Source of the DNA: Isoperla grammatica
Taxonomy: Eukaryota > Arthropoda > Insecta > Plecoptera > Perlodidae
Direction of reading: 5' to 3'
Length of the DNA stretch: 64,000 nucleotides
NCBI GenBank assembly: GCA_945910005.1
Contig: OX246747.1
Coordinates: 14,826,746-14,890,745 of the forward strand
The first letter of the stretch is position 1, and the number at the start of each line of letters is the position of its first letter. This document shows positions 1-10,335 of the stretch, one piece after another. A model generated the notes under the pieces. It saw only the letters and a list, made by a program, of their open reading frames with translations, did not search any database and was not told where the DNA came from. A program made the position numbers and the translations under genes.

Positions 1-257
1 GGCGTGCCTGGAACACAGTGAGGTGTATGTCTGCCATATGGACACCTGGTAGGGGGCGTCGCCTAGGGCTGCCACGTCATTGGTCGGCTGGGTAGTGGTG
101 GGCGGGGCCTGGTCGGCTGGCTTGCCTGGAACACAGTGAGGTGTATGTCTGCCATATGGACACCTGGTAGGGGGCGTCGCCTAGGGCTGCCACGTCATTG
201 GTCGGCTGGGTAGTGGTGGGCGGGCCCTGGTCGGCTGGCTTGCCTGGAAAACAGTGA
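1..257. repeat. 118-bp tandem repeat, about 2.1 copies
   Basis: The phrase TGCCTGGAACACAGTGA begins at 5 and recurs at 123, and a diverging third copy begins at 241, giving a period of 118 bp. The array runs off the left edge of the window, so its full size is unknown. The unit is GC-rich (GGGGGCGTCGCC, GGTCGGCTGG) compared with the AT-rich DNA that follows. Confidence 0.9.
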
Positions 258-442
258 TGAGCAAGGGTTTCCTAGCTGATAGTGATAGTTCGGTTGTACC
301 AAGAAGCAAGGTGTTGTCACGAATTACGTAATAGTCAAGTGAAGCATGTGACACAGCATTGAGATACAGATTGAAAGAATAATGTCCTCCGCTGAGCTGT
401 CTTTTGTGACCGACTTGAACTTGTCCCAACCCTTTGCTTTTT
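258..442. other. Unassigned spacer
   Basis: I see no gene or repeat here. A short minus-strand open frame crosses it, but most of that frame lies in the tandem repeat and shows no recognisable protein. Confidence 0.5.
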
Positions 443-731
443 CTTTGTAGTCAATAGAATACATTTTATTTCTTAACACGTTCTTCGTAAATCATATTAA
501 TTTTCTTGCTGCATATTGTTCGTGGCTGTGTTGATCATGAGATTTTAGATTTTTTCTCCTACGATGAAAACAACTGATTCTAATCGCCTAATTGAATCAG
601 TTGTTTTCATCGTAGGACACAAACCCTAAAATAATTATTACCATTGAGCCCCGAACAATATACACAGCAAGAAAATTGATACGATTTACGAAAAACGTGT
701 AGAAATTAAATCTTTTTTATTGACAGCAAGG
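443..731. repeat. Imperfect palindrome (foldback or MITE-like)
   Basis: The core is a perfect 23-bp inverted repeat, 558-580 against 594-616, around a 13-nt loop. The symmetry continues outward with mismatches: TTTTCTTGCTG near 505 mirrors CAGCAAGAAAA near 668, and TTTGTAGTCAATA at 444 mirrors TATTGACAGCAA at 718. Arms are about 135-140 nt. No coding sequence is inside. The size and shape fit a foldback/MITE element, but I found no target duplication, so the ends are approximate. Confidence 0.75.
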
Positions 732-1084
732 ACGTGTCCGAATTTATTAACTTCACTCGCAAACTAGCGTGCTCGCATTGCAAACTTGAATTTCGGACAG
801 TTCCGTTCATGCACGATCCAGGGATCGGCCAACAATGCTTACGAAAAGTGGGGTTATGTAGCTTTGGGAGAATTTGGCAAAGTAACTAGGCCTATAGGCT
901 ACACATTCTATTAATAATGATCATAAACGCAATTTTTGTCAACATAAAAACATTTAGGCCTATTACATAGAAATATATCCGATGCTTTCGTCACGGATAT
1001 TTGAGTCCCGAACAATCAGCGGTAATTCCGATGCCTGCATGTGGTTGGCCCATCCTCACTAACTGTGACTAATTTCCCATATGA
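732..1084. other. Unassigned spacer
   Basis: AT-rich DNA without a supported gene. It contains the phrase GCTTTCGTCACGG near 982; a related phrase recurs near 11428 and 36330, so a piece of a dispersed repeat may be present. Confidence 0.4.
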
Positions 1085-1850
1085 AACTAATTGTTTTATT
1101 AATTAATTATGGTGGATTTATTAATTAATTAGTAAATATGATAATTGATTCATGTATTGTCATTTAGAAAATACGACTGTGTGAAAACTTTCAGCTCGAT
1201 CAGACGTTGGGAAGTGGGTGTTTTATCGATTCCCATATAAAACATCAATTAAGTAATTATGATGGCTTAATTGATTATTTAGTTAAAGTGACAATTGATT
1301 CGTGTATTGTCATTAAGAATACGTCTGTGTGAAAACTTTCAGCTCAATTCAACGTTCGGAAGTGGGTTAAACATCGATTCCCATAAAAACCATTAATAAA
1401 TTATGATGAATTAATTGAGTATTTAGTAAATATGACAATTGATTCGTGTATTTTCATTAAGAATACGTCTGTGTGAAAACTTTCAGCTCAATCTAACGTT
1501 GGAAAGTGGGTGAAATATCGATTCCCATATAAAACATCAATTAATTAATTATGATAAATTAATTGATAATTTAGTAAAAATTACAGATGATTCATGTATT
1601 GTCATTAGAAATACGTCTGTGTAAACAATTTCAGCTTGATCGGATATTTATAAGTAGGTGGAATATAAACATCGATTTCCATATAAAACATAAATTAATT
1701 AATTATGATGAATTAATTGACAATTTAGTAAATATGACAGTTGATTCATAAATTGTCATTAGGAATACGTCTGTGTAAAAAATTTCAGCTTCATCGGACA
1801 TTTAGAAGTAGGTGGAATATCGATTCAAAGATTCCGTCCAGACAAACAAG
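1085..1850. repeat. ~150-bp tandem repeat, five diverged copies
   Basis: The anchor GATTCRTGTATTGTCATT occurs, with changes, at 1147, 1297, 1441, 1589 and 1743, so the spacing is 150, 144, 148 and 154 bp. Each copy also carries AATACGTCTGTGT, TTTCAGCT, ATCGATTCCCAT and a run of TTAATTAAT. The unequal spacing and base differences show an old array with small indels. Confidence 0.85.
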
Positions 1851-2344
1851 GCAAGCTAATATAAGCGTTGTAATAATAATAAAAAGAACATTTTTAGAAT
1901 TCTTCAATACATGTACAATAATACATGTAATCAGTCCTTGGGATACTCCTAATATTATAAGCGTGTCCGTGTATGTAAATAATATATTGAATGCTGTCCA
2001 TCGTTTTCAGAATTTAATATCCTATTAAATAAACAAATTGTTGTTATCAACTAATTTTATGCAAATGGCGTTTATCTTTCCTACACTGTTAAGTTCACCA
2101 ATGCTAATCATTGTTCCAGCATTATCTACCAGTGTAGAAATTATGCAGATCGAATATTGAAGGTAAAATTAACTACGGGGTACTCCCCCAATTAATTTCT
2201 TTCTTTGAAAGTATTTGTTTGCTCTTGTTTTAAATTTGGAACTTAATTGTCACGAAACCCATAACAACAAATATATTTTGATTATTTTCTAATAACTGGA
2301 ACATCGCTAGGGTATTGAACTATGGTAATAGTTTACGCTTCAAT
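1851..2344. other. Unassigned spacer before the 17-bp satellite
   Basis: AT-rich DNA. A plus-strand open frame of 95 codons (1741-2028) overlaps the last ~150-bp repeat and has no recognisable protein features, so I do not call it a gene. Confidence 0.4.
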
Positions 2345-4966
2345 CTGCTGTTGTGAGAACTCAGCTGTTGTGAGAACTCAGCTGTTGTGAGAACTCAGCT
2401 GTTGTGAGAACTCAGCTGTTGTGAGAACTAAGTTGTTGTGAGAACTCAGCTGTTGTGGGAACTCAGCTGTTGTGTGAACTCAGCTGTTGTGAGAACTCAT
2501 CTGTTGTGAGAACTCAGCTGTTGTGAGAACTCAGCTGTTGTGAGAACTAAGTTGTTGTGAGAACTAAGTTGTTGTGAGAACTCAGCTGTTGTGAGAACTC
2601 ATCTGTTGTGAGAACTCATCTGTTGTGAGAACTCATCTGTTGTAAGAACCAATCTGTTGTGAGAACTCATCTGTTGTAAGAACTCAGCTGTTGTGAGAAC
2701 TCAGCTGTTGTAAGAACTCAGCTGTTGTGAGAACTCATCTGTTGTAAGAACTCAGCTGTTGTGAGAACTCAGCTGTTGTGAGAACTCATCTGTTGTGAGA
2801 ACTCAGCTATTGTGAGAACTAAGTTGTTGTGAGAACTCAGCTGTTGTGGGAACTAAGTTGTTGTGAGAACTAAGTTGTTGTGAGAACTCAGCTATTGTGA
2901 GAACTAAGTTGTTGTGAGAACTCAGCTGTTGTGGGAACTAAGTTGTTGTGAGAGTTCAGCTGTTGTGGGAACTCAGCTATTGTGAGAACTAAGTTGTTGT
3001 GAGAACTCAGCTATTGTGAGAACTAAGTTGTTGTGAGAACTCAGCTGTTGTGGGAACTAAGTTGTTGTGAGAGTTCAGCTGTTGTGGGAACTCAGCTGTT
3101 GTGAGAACTAAGTTGTTGTGAGAACTCAGCTTTTGTGAGAACTAAGTTGTTGTGAGAACTCAGCTGTTGTGAGAACTCAGCTATTGTGAGAACTAAGTTG
3201 TTGTGAGAACTCAGCTATTGTGAGAACTAAGTTGTTGTGAGAACTCAGCTGTTGTGAGAACTCAGCTATTGTGAGAACTAAGTTGTTGTGAGAACTCAGC
3301 TGTTGTGAGAACTCAGCTGTTGTGGGAACTCAGCTGTTGTGAGAACTAAGTTGTTGTGAGAACTCAGCTGTTGTGGGAACTCAGCTGTTGTGAGAACTCA
3401 GCTGTTGTGAGAACTCAGCTGTTGTGGGAACTCAGCTGTTGTGAGAACTAAGTTGTTGTGAGAACTCAGCTGTTGTGGGAACTCAGCTGTTGTGAGAACT
3501 CAGCTTTTGTGAGAACTAAGTTGTTGTGAGAACTCAGCTGTTGTGAGAACTCAGCTATTGTGAGAACTAAGTTGTTGTGAGAACTCAGCTATTGTGAGAA
3601 CTAAGTTGTTGTGAGAACTCAGCTGTTGTGAGAACTCAGCTATTGTGAGAACTAAGTTGTTGTGAGAACTCAGCTGTTGTGAGAACTCAGCTGTTGTGGG
3701 AACTCAGCTGTTGTGAGAACTAAGTTGTTGTGAGAACTCAGCTGTTGTGGGAACTCAGCTGTTGTGAGAACTCAGCTGTTGTGAGAACTCAGCTGTTGTG
3801 AGAACTCAGCTGTTGTGAGAACTCAGCTGTTGTGGGAACTCAGCTGTTGTGAGAACTAAGTTGTTGTGAGAACTCAGCTGTTGTGGGAACTCAGCTGTTG
3901 TGGGAACTCAGCTGTTGTGAGAACTCAGCTGTTGTGAGAACTCAGCTGTTGTGGGAACTAAGTTGTTGTGAGAACTCAGCTGTTGTGGGAACTCAGCTGT
4001 TGTGAGAACTCAGCTGTTGTGAGAACTCAGCTGTTGTGAGAACTAAGTTGTTGTGAGAGTTCAGCTGTTGTGAGAACTCAGCTGTTGTGAGAACTCAGCT
4101 GTTGTGAGAGCTAAGTTGTTGTGAGAACTCAGCTGTTGTGAGAACTCAGCGGTTGTGAGAACTAAGTTGTTGTGAGAACTCAGCTGTTGTGGGAACTCAG
4201 CTGTTGTGAGAACTCATCTGTTGTGAGAACTCAGCTGTTGTGGGAACTCAGCTGTTGTGAGAACTCAGCTGTTGTGAGAACTAAAATGTTGTGAGAGTTC
4301 AGCTGTTGTGAGAACTCAGCTGTTGTGAGAACTAAGTTGTTGTGAGAACTCAGCTGTTGTGAGAACTCAGCTGTTGTGAGAACTAAGTTGTTGTGAGAGT
4401 TCAGCTGTTGTGGGAACTCAGCTGTTGTGAGAACTAAGTTGTTGTGAGAACTCAGCTGTTGTGAGAACTCAGCTGTTGTGGGAACTCAGCTGTTGTGAGA
4501 ACTCAGCTGTTGTGAGAACTCAGCAGTGGTGAGAACTCATCTGTTGTGAGAACTCAACTGTTGTGAGAACTCAGCTGTTGTGAGAACTCAGCTGTTGTGA
4601 GAACTCAGCTGTTGTGAGAACTCACCTGTTGTAAGAACTCATCTGTTGTAAGAACTCATCTGTTGTAAGAACTCAGCTTTTGTGAGAACTCAGCTGTTGT
4701 GAGAACTCAGCTGTTGTGAGAACTAAGTTGTTGTGAGAACTAAGTTGTTGTGAGAACTCAGCTGTTGTGGGAACTCAGCTGTTGTGAGAACTCAGCTGTT
4801 GTGAGAACTCATCTGTTGTAAGAACTCAGCTGTTGTGAGAACTCAGCTGTTGTGAGAACTCAGCTGTTGTGAGAACTAAGTTGTTGTGAGAACTCAGTTG
4901 TTGTGAGAACTCAGCTGTTGTGAGAACTCATCTGTTGTGAGAACTCAGCGGTTGTAAGAACTCAGC
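2345..4966 (+). repeat. 17-bp satellite, left block (~154 copies)
   Basis: The consensus unit is CTCAGCTGTTGTGAGAA. Main variants are CTAAGTTG, CTCATCTG, TGTGGGAA and GTAAGAA. CAGCTG (an E-box core, also a PvuII site) is present in most units. Variant order repeats at long range: a block with the rare unit CAGCTTTTGTGAG at 3127 recurs at 3501, exactly 374 bp or 22 units away. The left block is rich in TGTGGGAA units, the right block in CTAAGTTG units. The block ends at a 16-bp sequence that is duplicated beyond the LINE insertion. Confidence 0.97.
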
Positions 4967-5924
4967 AACAGCTGAGTTCTCAGAAACATCACCAACAATG
5001 TGACAGACCTTACAGGCAGCCAGCGAAGAGCCTTTATCCTTAGAGAAAAGAAAAGGATAGAATCCATCTGCCTGGACCAATGGCAGGAGGAATGGGACAA
5101 CACCAATAAAGGAAGAATAACAAGAAGTTTCCTTCCATCCATAGAAGACAGACTCCTTTGGGAGGGGTGGTTCTATCCTGGACTCCACCTTACGTTTATG
5201 TTGACAGGACATGGTCCAATCCGTGCTAAGCTAAAACAACTGGGCCTCGAAGAATATGATCTATGCAGATGCGGTGAATACGAAGACATCTGGCATGTTT
5301 TGGCTGAGTGTGAATGTTACTCAGACAATAGACAGGAAACGCTGGACATGACGCGCCTTCGAGCTGCCCAACAACACGGCGATCTAGGAACTCTCCTCAT
5401 AAATAGAGATACTTACAAACAACTTGAATTATTTTCAATACAAGTGTGGACACGACGTCAAGAGGAGCTACAACTGGACCTACAAGAAGCCAATGAAGAA
5501 CAAGGGGGATACGCGGCTACCAGAAGAGGGAACTCAGCAAGAAACTACTCTCCTGATACTTCCAGGAGCTCACAAGATAGACAATCTGATGATGATGACG
5601 ATGAAGAATGGCTATGAAGCCTAAGCAAACGCAAACGCAACCAAGAAAAGGAGACAAACAAAAAGTAGGTTCACAAATAACCTAATGAAGCAGAAGCAAA
5701 GAAATAAATCAAGTACTGAGTAAAGGATCAACCATAAGGAAGAGCTAAAATGAAGGCTAAACAAACTGGACTTGGAGTATTCCCGGTGGGGATCCTAGAG
5801 CCAGCCAACAGACTAAAAGGAAAAGAAGCCAGAACAAAAGGAAAAGAAGATGCGACGCATATAAGCTACGGCTTCGGTGGCGTCAAGTTAGAAGTTGGAT
5901 GTAATGAAAAAAAAAAAAAAAAAT
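4967..5924 (+). mobile_element. 5'-truncated LINE inserted in the satellite
   Basis: The insertion ends in an A-run (5907-5923) and is flanked by a 16-bp direct repeat, GTTGTAAGAACTCAGC, at 4951-4966 and 5925-5940. Its length plus one duplication is 974 bp. Removing that from the 1501-bp distance between two identical satellite blocks (4521 and 6022) leaves 527 bp, exactly 31 satellite units, which supports these ends. The first 16 nt (4967-4982) are satellite sequence in reverse orientation, so true LINE sequence starts near 4983. Plus-strand orientation, about 940 bp of the 3' end. Confidence 0.92.
5000..5617 (+). pseudogene. C-terminal end of a LINE reverse transcriptase protein
   Basis: An open frame of about 205 codons lacking its N-terminal part. 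It shows the layout known from the region after the RT (and often RNase H) of R1/I/LOA-type LINE ORF2 proteins: GRITRSFLPS, LTFMLTGHGPI, then a Cys/His cluster CRCGEYEDIWHVLAECE (C-x-C-x8-H-x4-C). The tail is acidic (run of Asp near the end) and stops at TGA 5615. The first codon of the open stretch is GTG and the preceding in-frame sequence is also open, so this is a truncation and not a start. RT and endonuclease are missing, so this copy cannot move itself. The clade is uncertain. Confidence 0.8.
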
Positions 5925-7955
5925 GTTGTAAGAACTCAGCTGTTGTGAGAACTCAGCTGTTGTGAGAACTCAGCTGTTGTGAGAACTCAGCTGTTGTGGG
6001 AACTCAGCTGTTGTGAGAACTCAGCAGTGGTGAGAACTCATCTGTTGTGAGAACTCAACTGTTGTGAGAACTCAGCTGTTGTGAGAACTCAGCTGTTGTG
6101 AGAACTCAGCTGTTGTGAGAACTCACCTGTTGTAAGAACTCAGCTGTTGTGAAAAATCAGCTGTTGTGAGAACTTAGTTGTTGTGAGAACTCAGCTGTTG
6201 TGAGAACTCAGCTGTTGTGAGAACTCAGCTGTTGTGAGAACTCAGCTGTTGTGAGAACTTAGTTGTTGTGAGAACTCAGCTGTTGTGAGAACTCAGCTGT
6301 TGTGAGAACTCAGCTGTTAGCTTTTGTGAAACCCAGCTGTTGTGAGAACTCAGCTGTTGTGAGAACTCAGCTGTTGTGAGAACTCAGCTGTTGTGAGAAC
6401 TCAGCTGTTGTGAGAACTTAGTTGTTGTGAGAACTCAGCTGTTGTGAGAACTCAGCTGTTGTGAGAACTCAGCTGTTGTGAGGCTTAAGTTGTTGTGAGA
6501 ACTAAGTTGTTGTGAGAGTTCAGCTGTTGTGAGAACTAAGTTGTTGTGAGAACTCAGCTGTTGTGAGAACTAAGTTGTTGTGAGAACTCAGCTGTTGTGA
6601 GAACTAAGTTGTTGTGAGAACTAAGTTGTTGTGAGAACTAAGTTGTTGTGAGAACTCAGCTGTTGTGAGAACTAAGTTGTTGTGAGAACTAAGTTGTTGT
6701 GAGAGTTCAGTTGTTGTGAGAACTAAGTTGTTGTGAGAACTCAGCTGTTGTGAGAACTAAGTTGTTGTGAGAACTCAGCTGTTGTGAGAACTAAGTTGTT
6801 GTGAGAACTCAGCTGTTGTGAGAACTAAGTTGTTGTGAGAACTCAGCTGTTGTGAGAACTAAGTTGTTGTGAGAACTAAGTTGTTGTGAGAACTCAGCTG
6901 TTGTGAGAACTAAGTTGTTGTGAGAACTAAGTTGTTGTGAGAGTTTAGTTGTTGTGAGAACTAAGTTGTTGTGAGAACTCAGCTGTTGTGAGAACTAAGT
7001 TGTTGTGAGAACTAAGTTGTTGTGAGAACTAAGTTGTTGTGAGAACTAAGTTGTTGTGAGAACTCAGCTGTTGTGAGAACTAAGTTGTTGTGAGAACTAA
7101 GTTGTTGTGAGAACTCAGCTGTTGTGAGAACTAAGTTGTTGTGAGAACTAAGTTGTTGTGAGAACTAAGTTGTTGTGAGAACTCAGCTGTTGTGAGAACT
7201 AAGTTGTTGTGAGAACTAAGTTGTTGTGAGAACTATGTTGTTGTGAGAACTCAGTTGTTGTGAGAACTAAGTTGTTGTGAGAACTAAGTTGTTGTGAGAG
7301 TTCAGTTGTTGTGAGAACTAAGTTGTTGTGAGAACTCAGCTGTTGTGAGAACTAAGTTGTTGTGAGAACTAAGTTGTTGTGAGAACTAAGTTGTTGTGAG
7401 AACTCAGCTGTTGTGAGAACTAAGTTGTTGTGAGAACTAAGTTGTTGTGAGAACTAAGTTGTTGTGAGAACTAAGTTGTTGTGAGAACTCAGCTGTTGTG
7501 AGAACTAAGTTGTTGTGAGAACTAAGTTGTTGTGAGAACTAAGTTGTTGTGAGAACTCAGCTGTTGTGAGAACTAAGTTGTTGTGAGAACTAAGTGGTTG
7601 TGAGAACTAAGTTGTTGTGAGAACTCAGTTGTTGTGAGAACTAAGTTGTTGTGAGAACTCAGCTGTTGTGAGAACTAAGTTGTTGTGAGAACTCAGCTGT
7701 TGTGAGAACTAAGTTGTTGTGAGAACTCAGCTGTTGTGAGAACTAAGTTGTTGTGAGAACTCAGCTGTTGTGAGAACTAAGTTGTTGTGAGAACTCAGCT
7801 GTTGTGAGAACTAAGTTGTTGTGAGAACTAAGTTGTTGTGAGAGCTAAGTTGTTGTGAGAACTCAGCTGTTGTGAGAACTAAGTTGTTGTGAGAACTAAG
7901 TTGTTGTGAGAACTAAGTTGTTGTGAGAGTTCAGCTGTTGTGAGAACTCAGCTGT
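5925..7955 (+). repeat. 17-bp satellite, right block (~119 copies)
   Basis: Continuation of the same 17-bp array after the LINE. From about 6480 it is dominated by alternating CTAAGTTG and CTCAGCTG units. The first ~200 bp repeat the left block closely: the odd unit CAGCAGTGGTGAGAA at 6022 matches 4521, with about 125 bp of identical unit order after it. The array stops abruptly at CTGTGTTACGG near 7955. Confidence 0.96.
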
Positions 7956-8671
7956 GTTACGGAATAGTTAATATCGTATGAAATTAATAAAAGTAGTAGT
8001 AATAGTAGTGAGCCTGTAGCTCTGAGTTTTAACGTTGTTACAGTAATGAATATATGCAACTTGGTATCCATGTAACTGGTAATTATCATCAATAATAATA
8101 TTGGAATGTAAAATTGAAAGCAACAATAACTGAAAGTGCATCAATGAAAATATTAAGGAATGAATCATAGCCCTCAATATCGTCTCGTCAGCCCACGAAA
8201 GTTTACTGGTTATTTATAATTGTTAATTAAATGCATAGTTATAGTCTAGTTTTTAAGTTTTCAATATATTACATTATTCAGTACTCCGCACACCAGTTAT
8301 TATACCTAATGACTCACAAGACTAACTTCGGTCAGTAGGGATAGATCAACGTAAAAACAAATGTATTGAACTCTATATTGCTTTGTAATATGTGGTAACT
8401 GAATAAAACAATTGGATTGATTTTAATATATTTCTGCGATTTTCAAAATGTTTCCTGTTGAGTTGTTTTCACAAGATTAAGAATCGACAAATAAAAGTCT
8501 TGAGCAAATAGCTTGAAAAATATTTATGAAAAAAATATAATAAAATATAAAAAATATAATAAAAAAAATATTATGCGGGCGCACTTTACAGTTTTCTTCA
8601 AAACTAATGCGAAGTTAGACAATTTCAATAAAATGTGATCAAATCGACATACATTTAAAATATTTTTTTTG
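7956..8671. other. Unassigned AT-rich spacer
   Basis: No gene, RNA or clear repeat seen. Short open frames on either strand lack any recognisable feature. Confidence 0.4.
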
Positions 8672-8683
8672 ACAATGTCTGTA

Positions 8684-8955
8684 CTGGTCGAGGAGGAGAA
8701 GTCAGACGAAATGCAGTCCACACCCCAATCCCCTTTCCGCCCCACTGTCCCATTGAATATTTGTCCTCCCACTTGGCCCTGCCCTCCCTTGCTGGACTCC
8801 CGTATGACGACTCACGCGACGTACAATGGATCTGATTCGGATGTTGCTTTATTCTTCATTATCATCTTTCTCATCTTCATTATCACCCGCTCATCGTCTC
8901 GATTAGCCATCGTTGCATAAATATGAGACGTTAAGCCCCATTCATCAATCAATCA
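8684..8955 (+). mobile_element. SINE-like / LINE-tail insertion with TCAATCAA tail
   Basis: A 272-bp insertion ending in CATCAATCAATCAA. It is bounded by a 12-bp direct repeat ACAATGTCTGTA at 8672-8683 and 8956-8967. The 3' half (TCCCATTGAATATTTRTCC, GAGACGTTAAGCCCC) recurs at 54480-54715 in plus and at 49594-49760 in minus orientation, so it is a dispersed family with a short tandem tail instead of poly(A). The open frame inside (8669-8920) starts before the element and is not a gene. Confidence 0.88.
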
Positions 8956-8967
8956 ACAATGTCTGTA

Positions 8968-9241
8968 AGTCTTGATAATATCCAGGCCAGCCCCAAATGA
9001 TTACTGGATTTTAATACCGACGAATATAATTTTTAAGATACGAACTCACAAGCTTAAATTCTCCTCTCTTCATGTAGTCAAGCCGACCATTCTTAATTGA
9101 CATATAAAAACGAATTGAATTTAATAGAAATACATCATCTCTTAAATGAACAGCACATCTACAGAATTTTGGATACTGTTCAAAAATAAAATTATTTTAA
9201 TCTGAAAGCAACAATATTTTAAATACACATATTCATCTTAC
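8968..9241. other. Unassigned; would be intron of the exon at 9242-9293
   Basis: AT-rich DNA with no recognised feature. If the signal-peptide exon just to the right is real, this is the start of its intron on the minus strand. Confidence 0.3.
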
Positions 9242-9293
9242 CTGCAAAGCAAAGGGCAGTTATGAACCCCAATACAACGATCGAACCTTTCAT
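9242..9293 (-). CDS. Possible first coding exon with signal peptide
   Basis: On the minus strand an ATG (9293-9291) opens 17 codons plus one base that read MKGSIVVLGFITALCFA with a following G, then meets the splice donor GTAAG (9241-9237). The peptide has the form of a cleavable signal: a basic residue, about eleven hydrophobic residues, and small residues before the cut. A phase-1 intron directly after the signal peptide is common in secreted animal proteins. No second exon could be identified to the left, where a SINE-like insertion and the satellite begin. There is no TATA box that I would trust. The call rests on one short exon and may be chance. Confidence 0.35.
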
Positions 9294-9648
9294 TGTTGGC
9301 AGTTATCAAGACAATGAATCTAGACATAACATGCACCAGCAGTTGAGTATTCACTATCTTTAACGATCAAGGTTAGACGAAGCATTTTTGTCAATTCTAT
9401 CCCACTTACCAGGGAATCAAAGGTTGATTTCTACACCATGGGAATAATTGTTAAATTTGGCGTACGTGACAAATCTGACAGAATTTAGAGCTTTTTATCT
9501 CTGAGCAGTGGTTATAGATATTTGATTATCTTAACGATAAGATTCTGGCACGTGTACAAATGATTACAACGTACTTGTACGTCCAAGATTAGTAACAATC
9601 CATTACTGGACAGCTTAGAACACACGCACACGCACACGCACACGCACA
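9294..9648. other. Unassigned; upstream of the possible exon, ends in CACACG microsatellite
   Basis: From 9621 the sequence is a run of CACACG units that continues to the hAT insertion at 9657. The remainder shows nothing I can name. Confidence 0.4.
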
Positions 9649-9656
9649 CGCACACG

Positions 9657-10327
9657 CAGTGGCGTAACTAGGGGGGGCGGGGTTAGGGGGTTTAAACCCC
9701 CCCCCCCCCGAAACTACATTTACTTAATATACTATATTGTAAGATCCTTAAACCACTTCAGTGTATAACAATCGCAACAAATAACATTTTTTACTATATT
9801 TATCATACCACTTCACTTAGATAAGATATATAATTTCTATCAATAACTCAATTATATTTATGTGTTCATCTACAACTAATATACATTTCGCTCGAACCAG
9901 TAAAAGTGAAGGTACCTATAAATAAAAATGCATTAATCTAATATTATAATATCACGGTCTGTGAATTTAAATTTAAACGTATGACTTGTAACCACAATGT
10001 TTCATTTCATGTTGAGATTATATTGAACAACAATAAGACATTAAAAACATAATTTCTATGCAATTCTTATTTAGAACCACAATTAATACCTACTGTGACA
10101 CTTTAACTTCAATATAATACAAACAAACGAGTAGTGGTTCGAGTAGAATTTTTTGAGTCTAAAAGGCACGAAATAATCATACAAGTGAAAAGAAAATTCG
10201 CCAGTGGCGAAATGGCCTCCTGTGGCTGGGGCTACACCCCAGACATCTTTCAGTCCCTTCATCTCATCTTTTCCCTCATTAATCCCCCCCCCCCCCCCCC
10301 CCGAAATAATTCCTAGTTACGCCACTG
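9657..10327. mobile_element. Non-autonomous hAT element, 671 bp
   Basis: The ends are 16-bp terminal inverted repeats, CAGTGGCGTAACTAGG at 9657 and its complement ending at 10327. An 8-bp duplication CGCACACG flanks it (9649-9656, 10328-10335). An 8-bp duplication and a CAGTGGCG-type end are hallmarks of the hAT superfamily. Because the target is a hexamer repeat the duplication alone is weak evidence, but with the inverted ends it is convincing. Homopolymer tracts of C sit just inside both ends (9697-9709 and 10285-10302). It encodes no transposase. Confidence 0.9.
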
Positions 10328-10335
10328 CGCACACG

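Noticed and set aside
2345..7955. CRISPR-like array of regular short repeats
   Set aside because: The 17-bp units abut with no unique spacers, and the genome is eukaryotic. It is a satellite.
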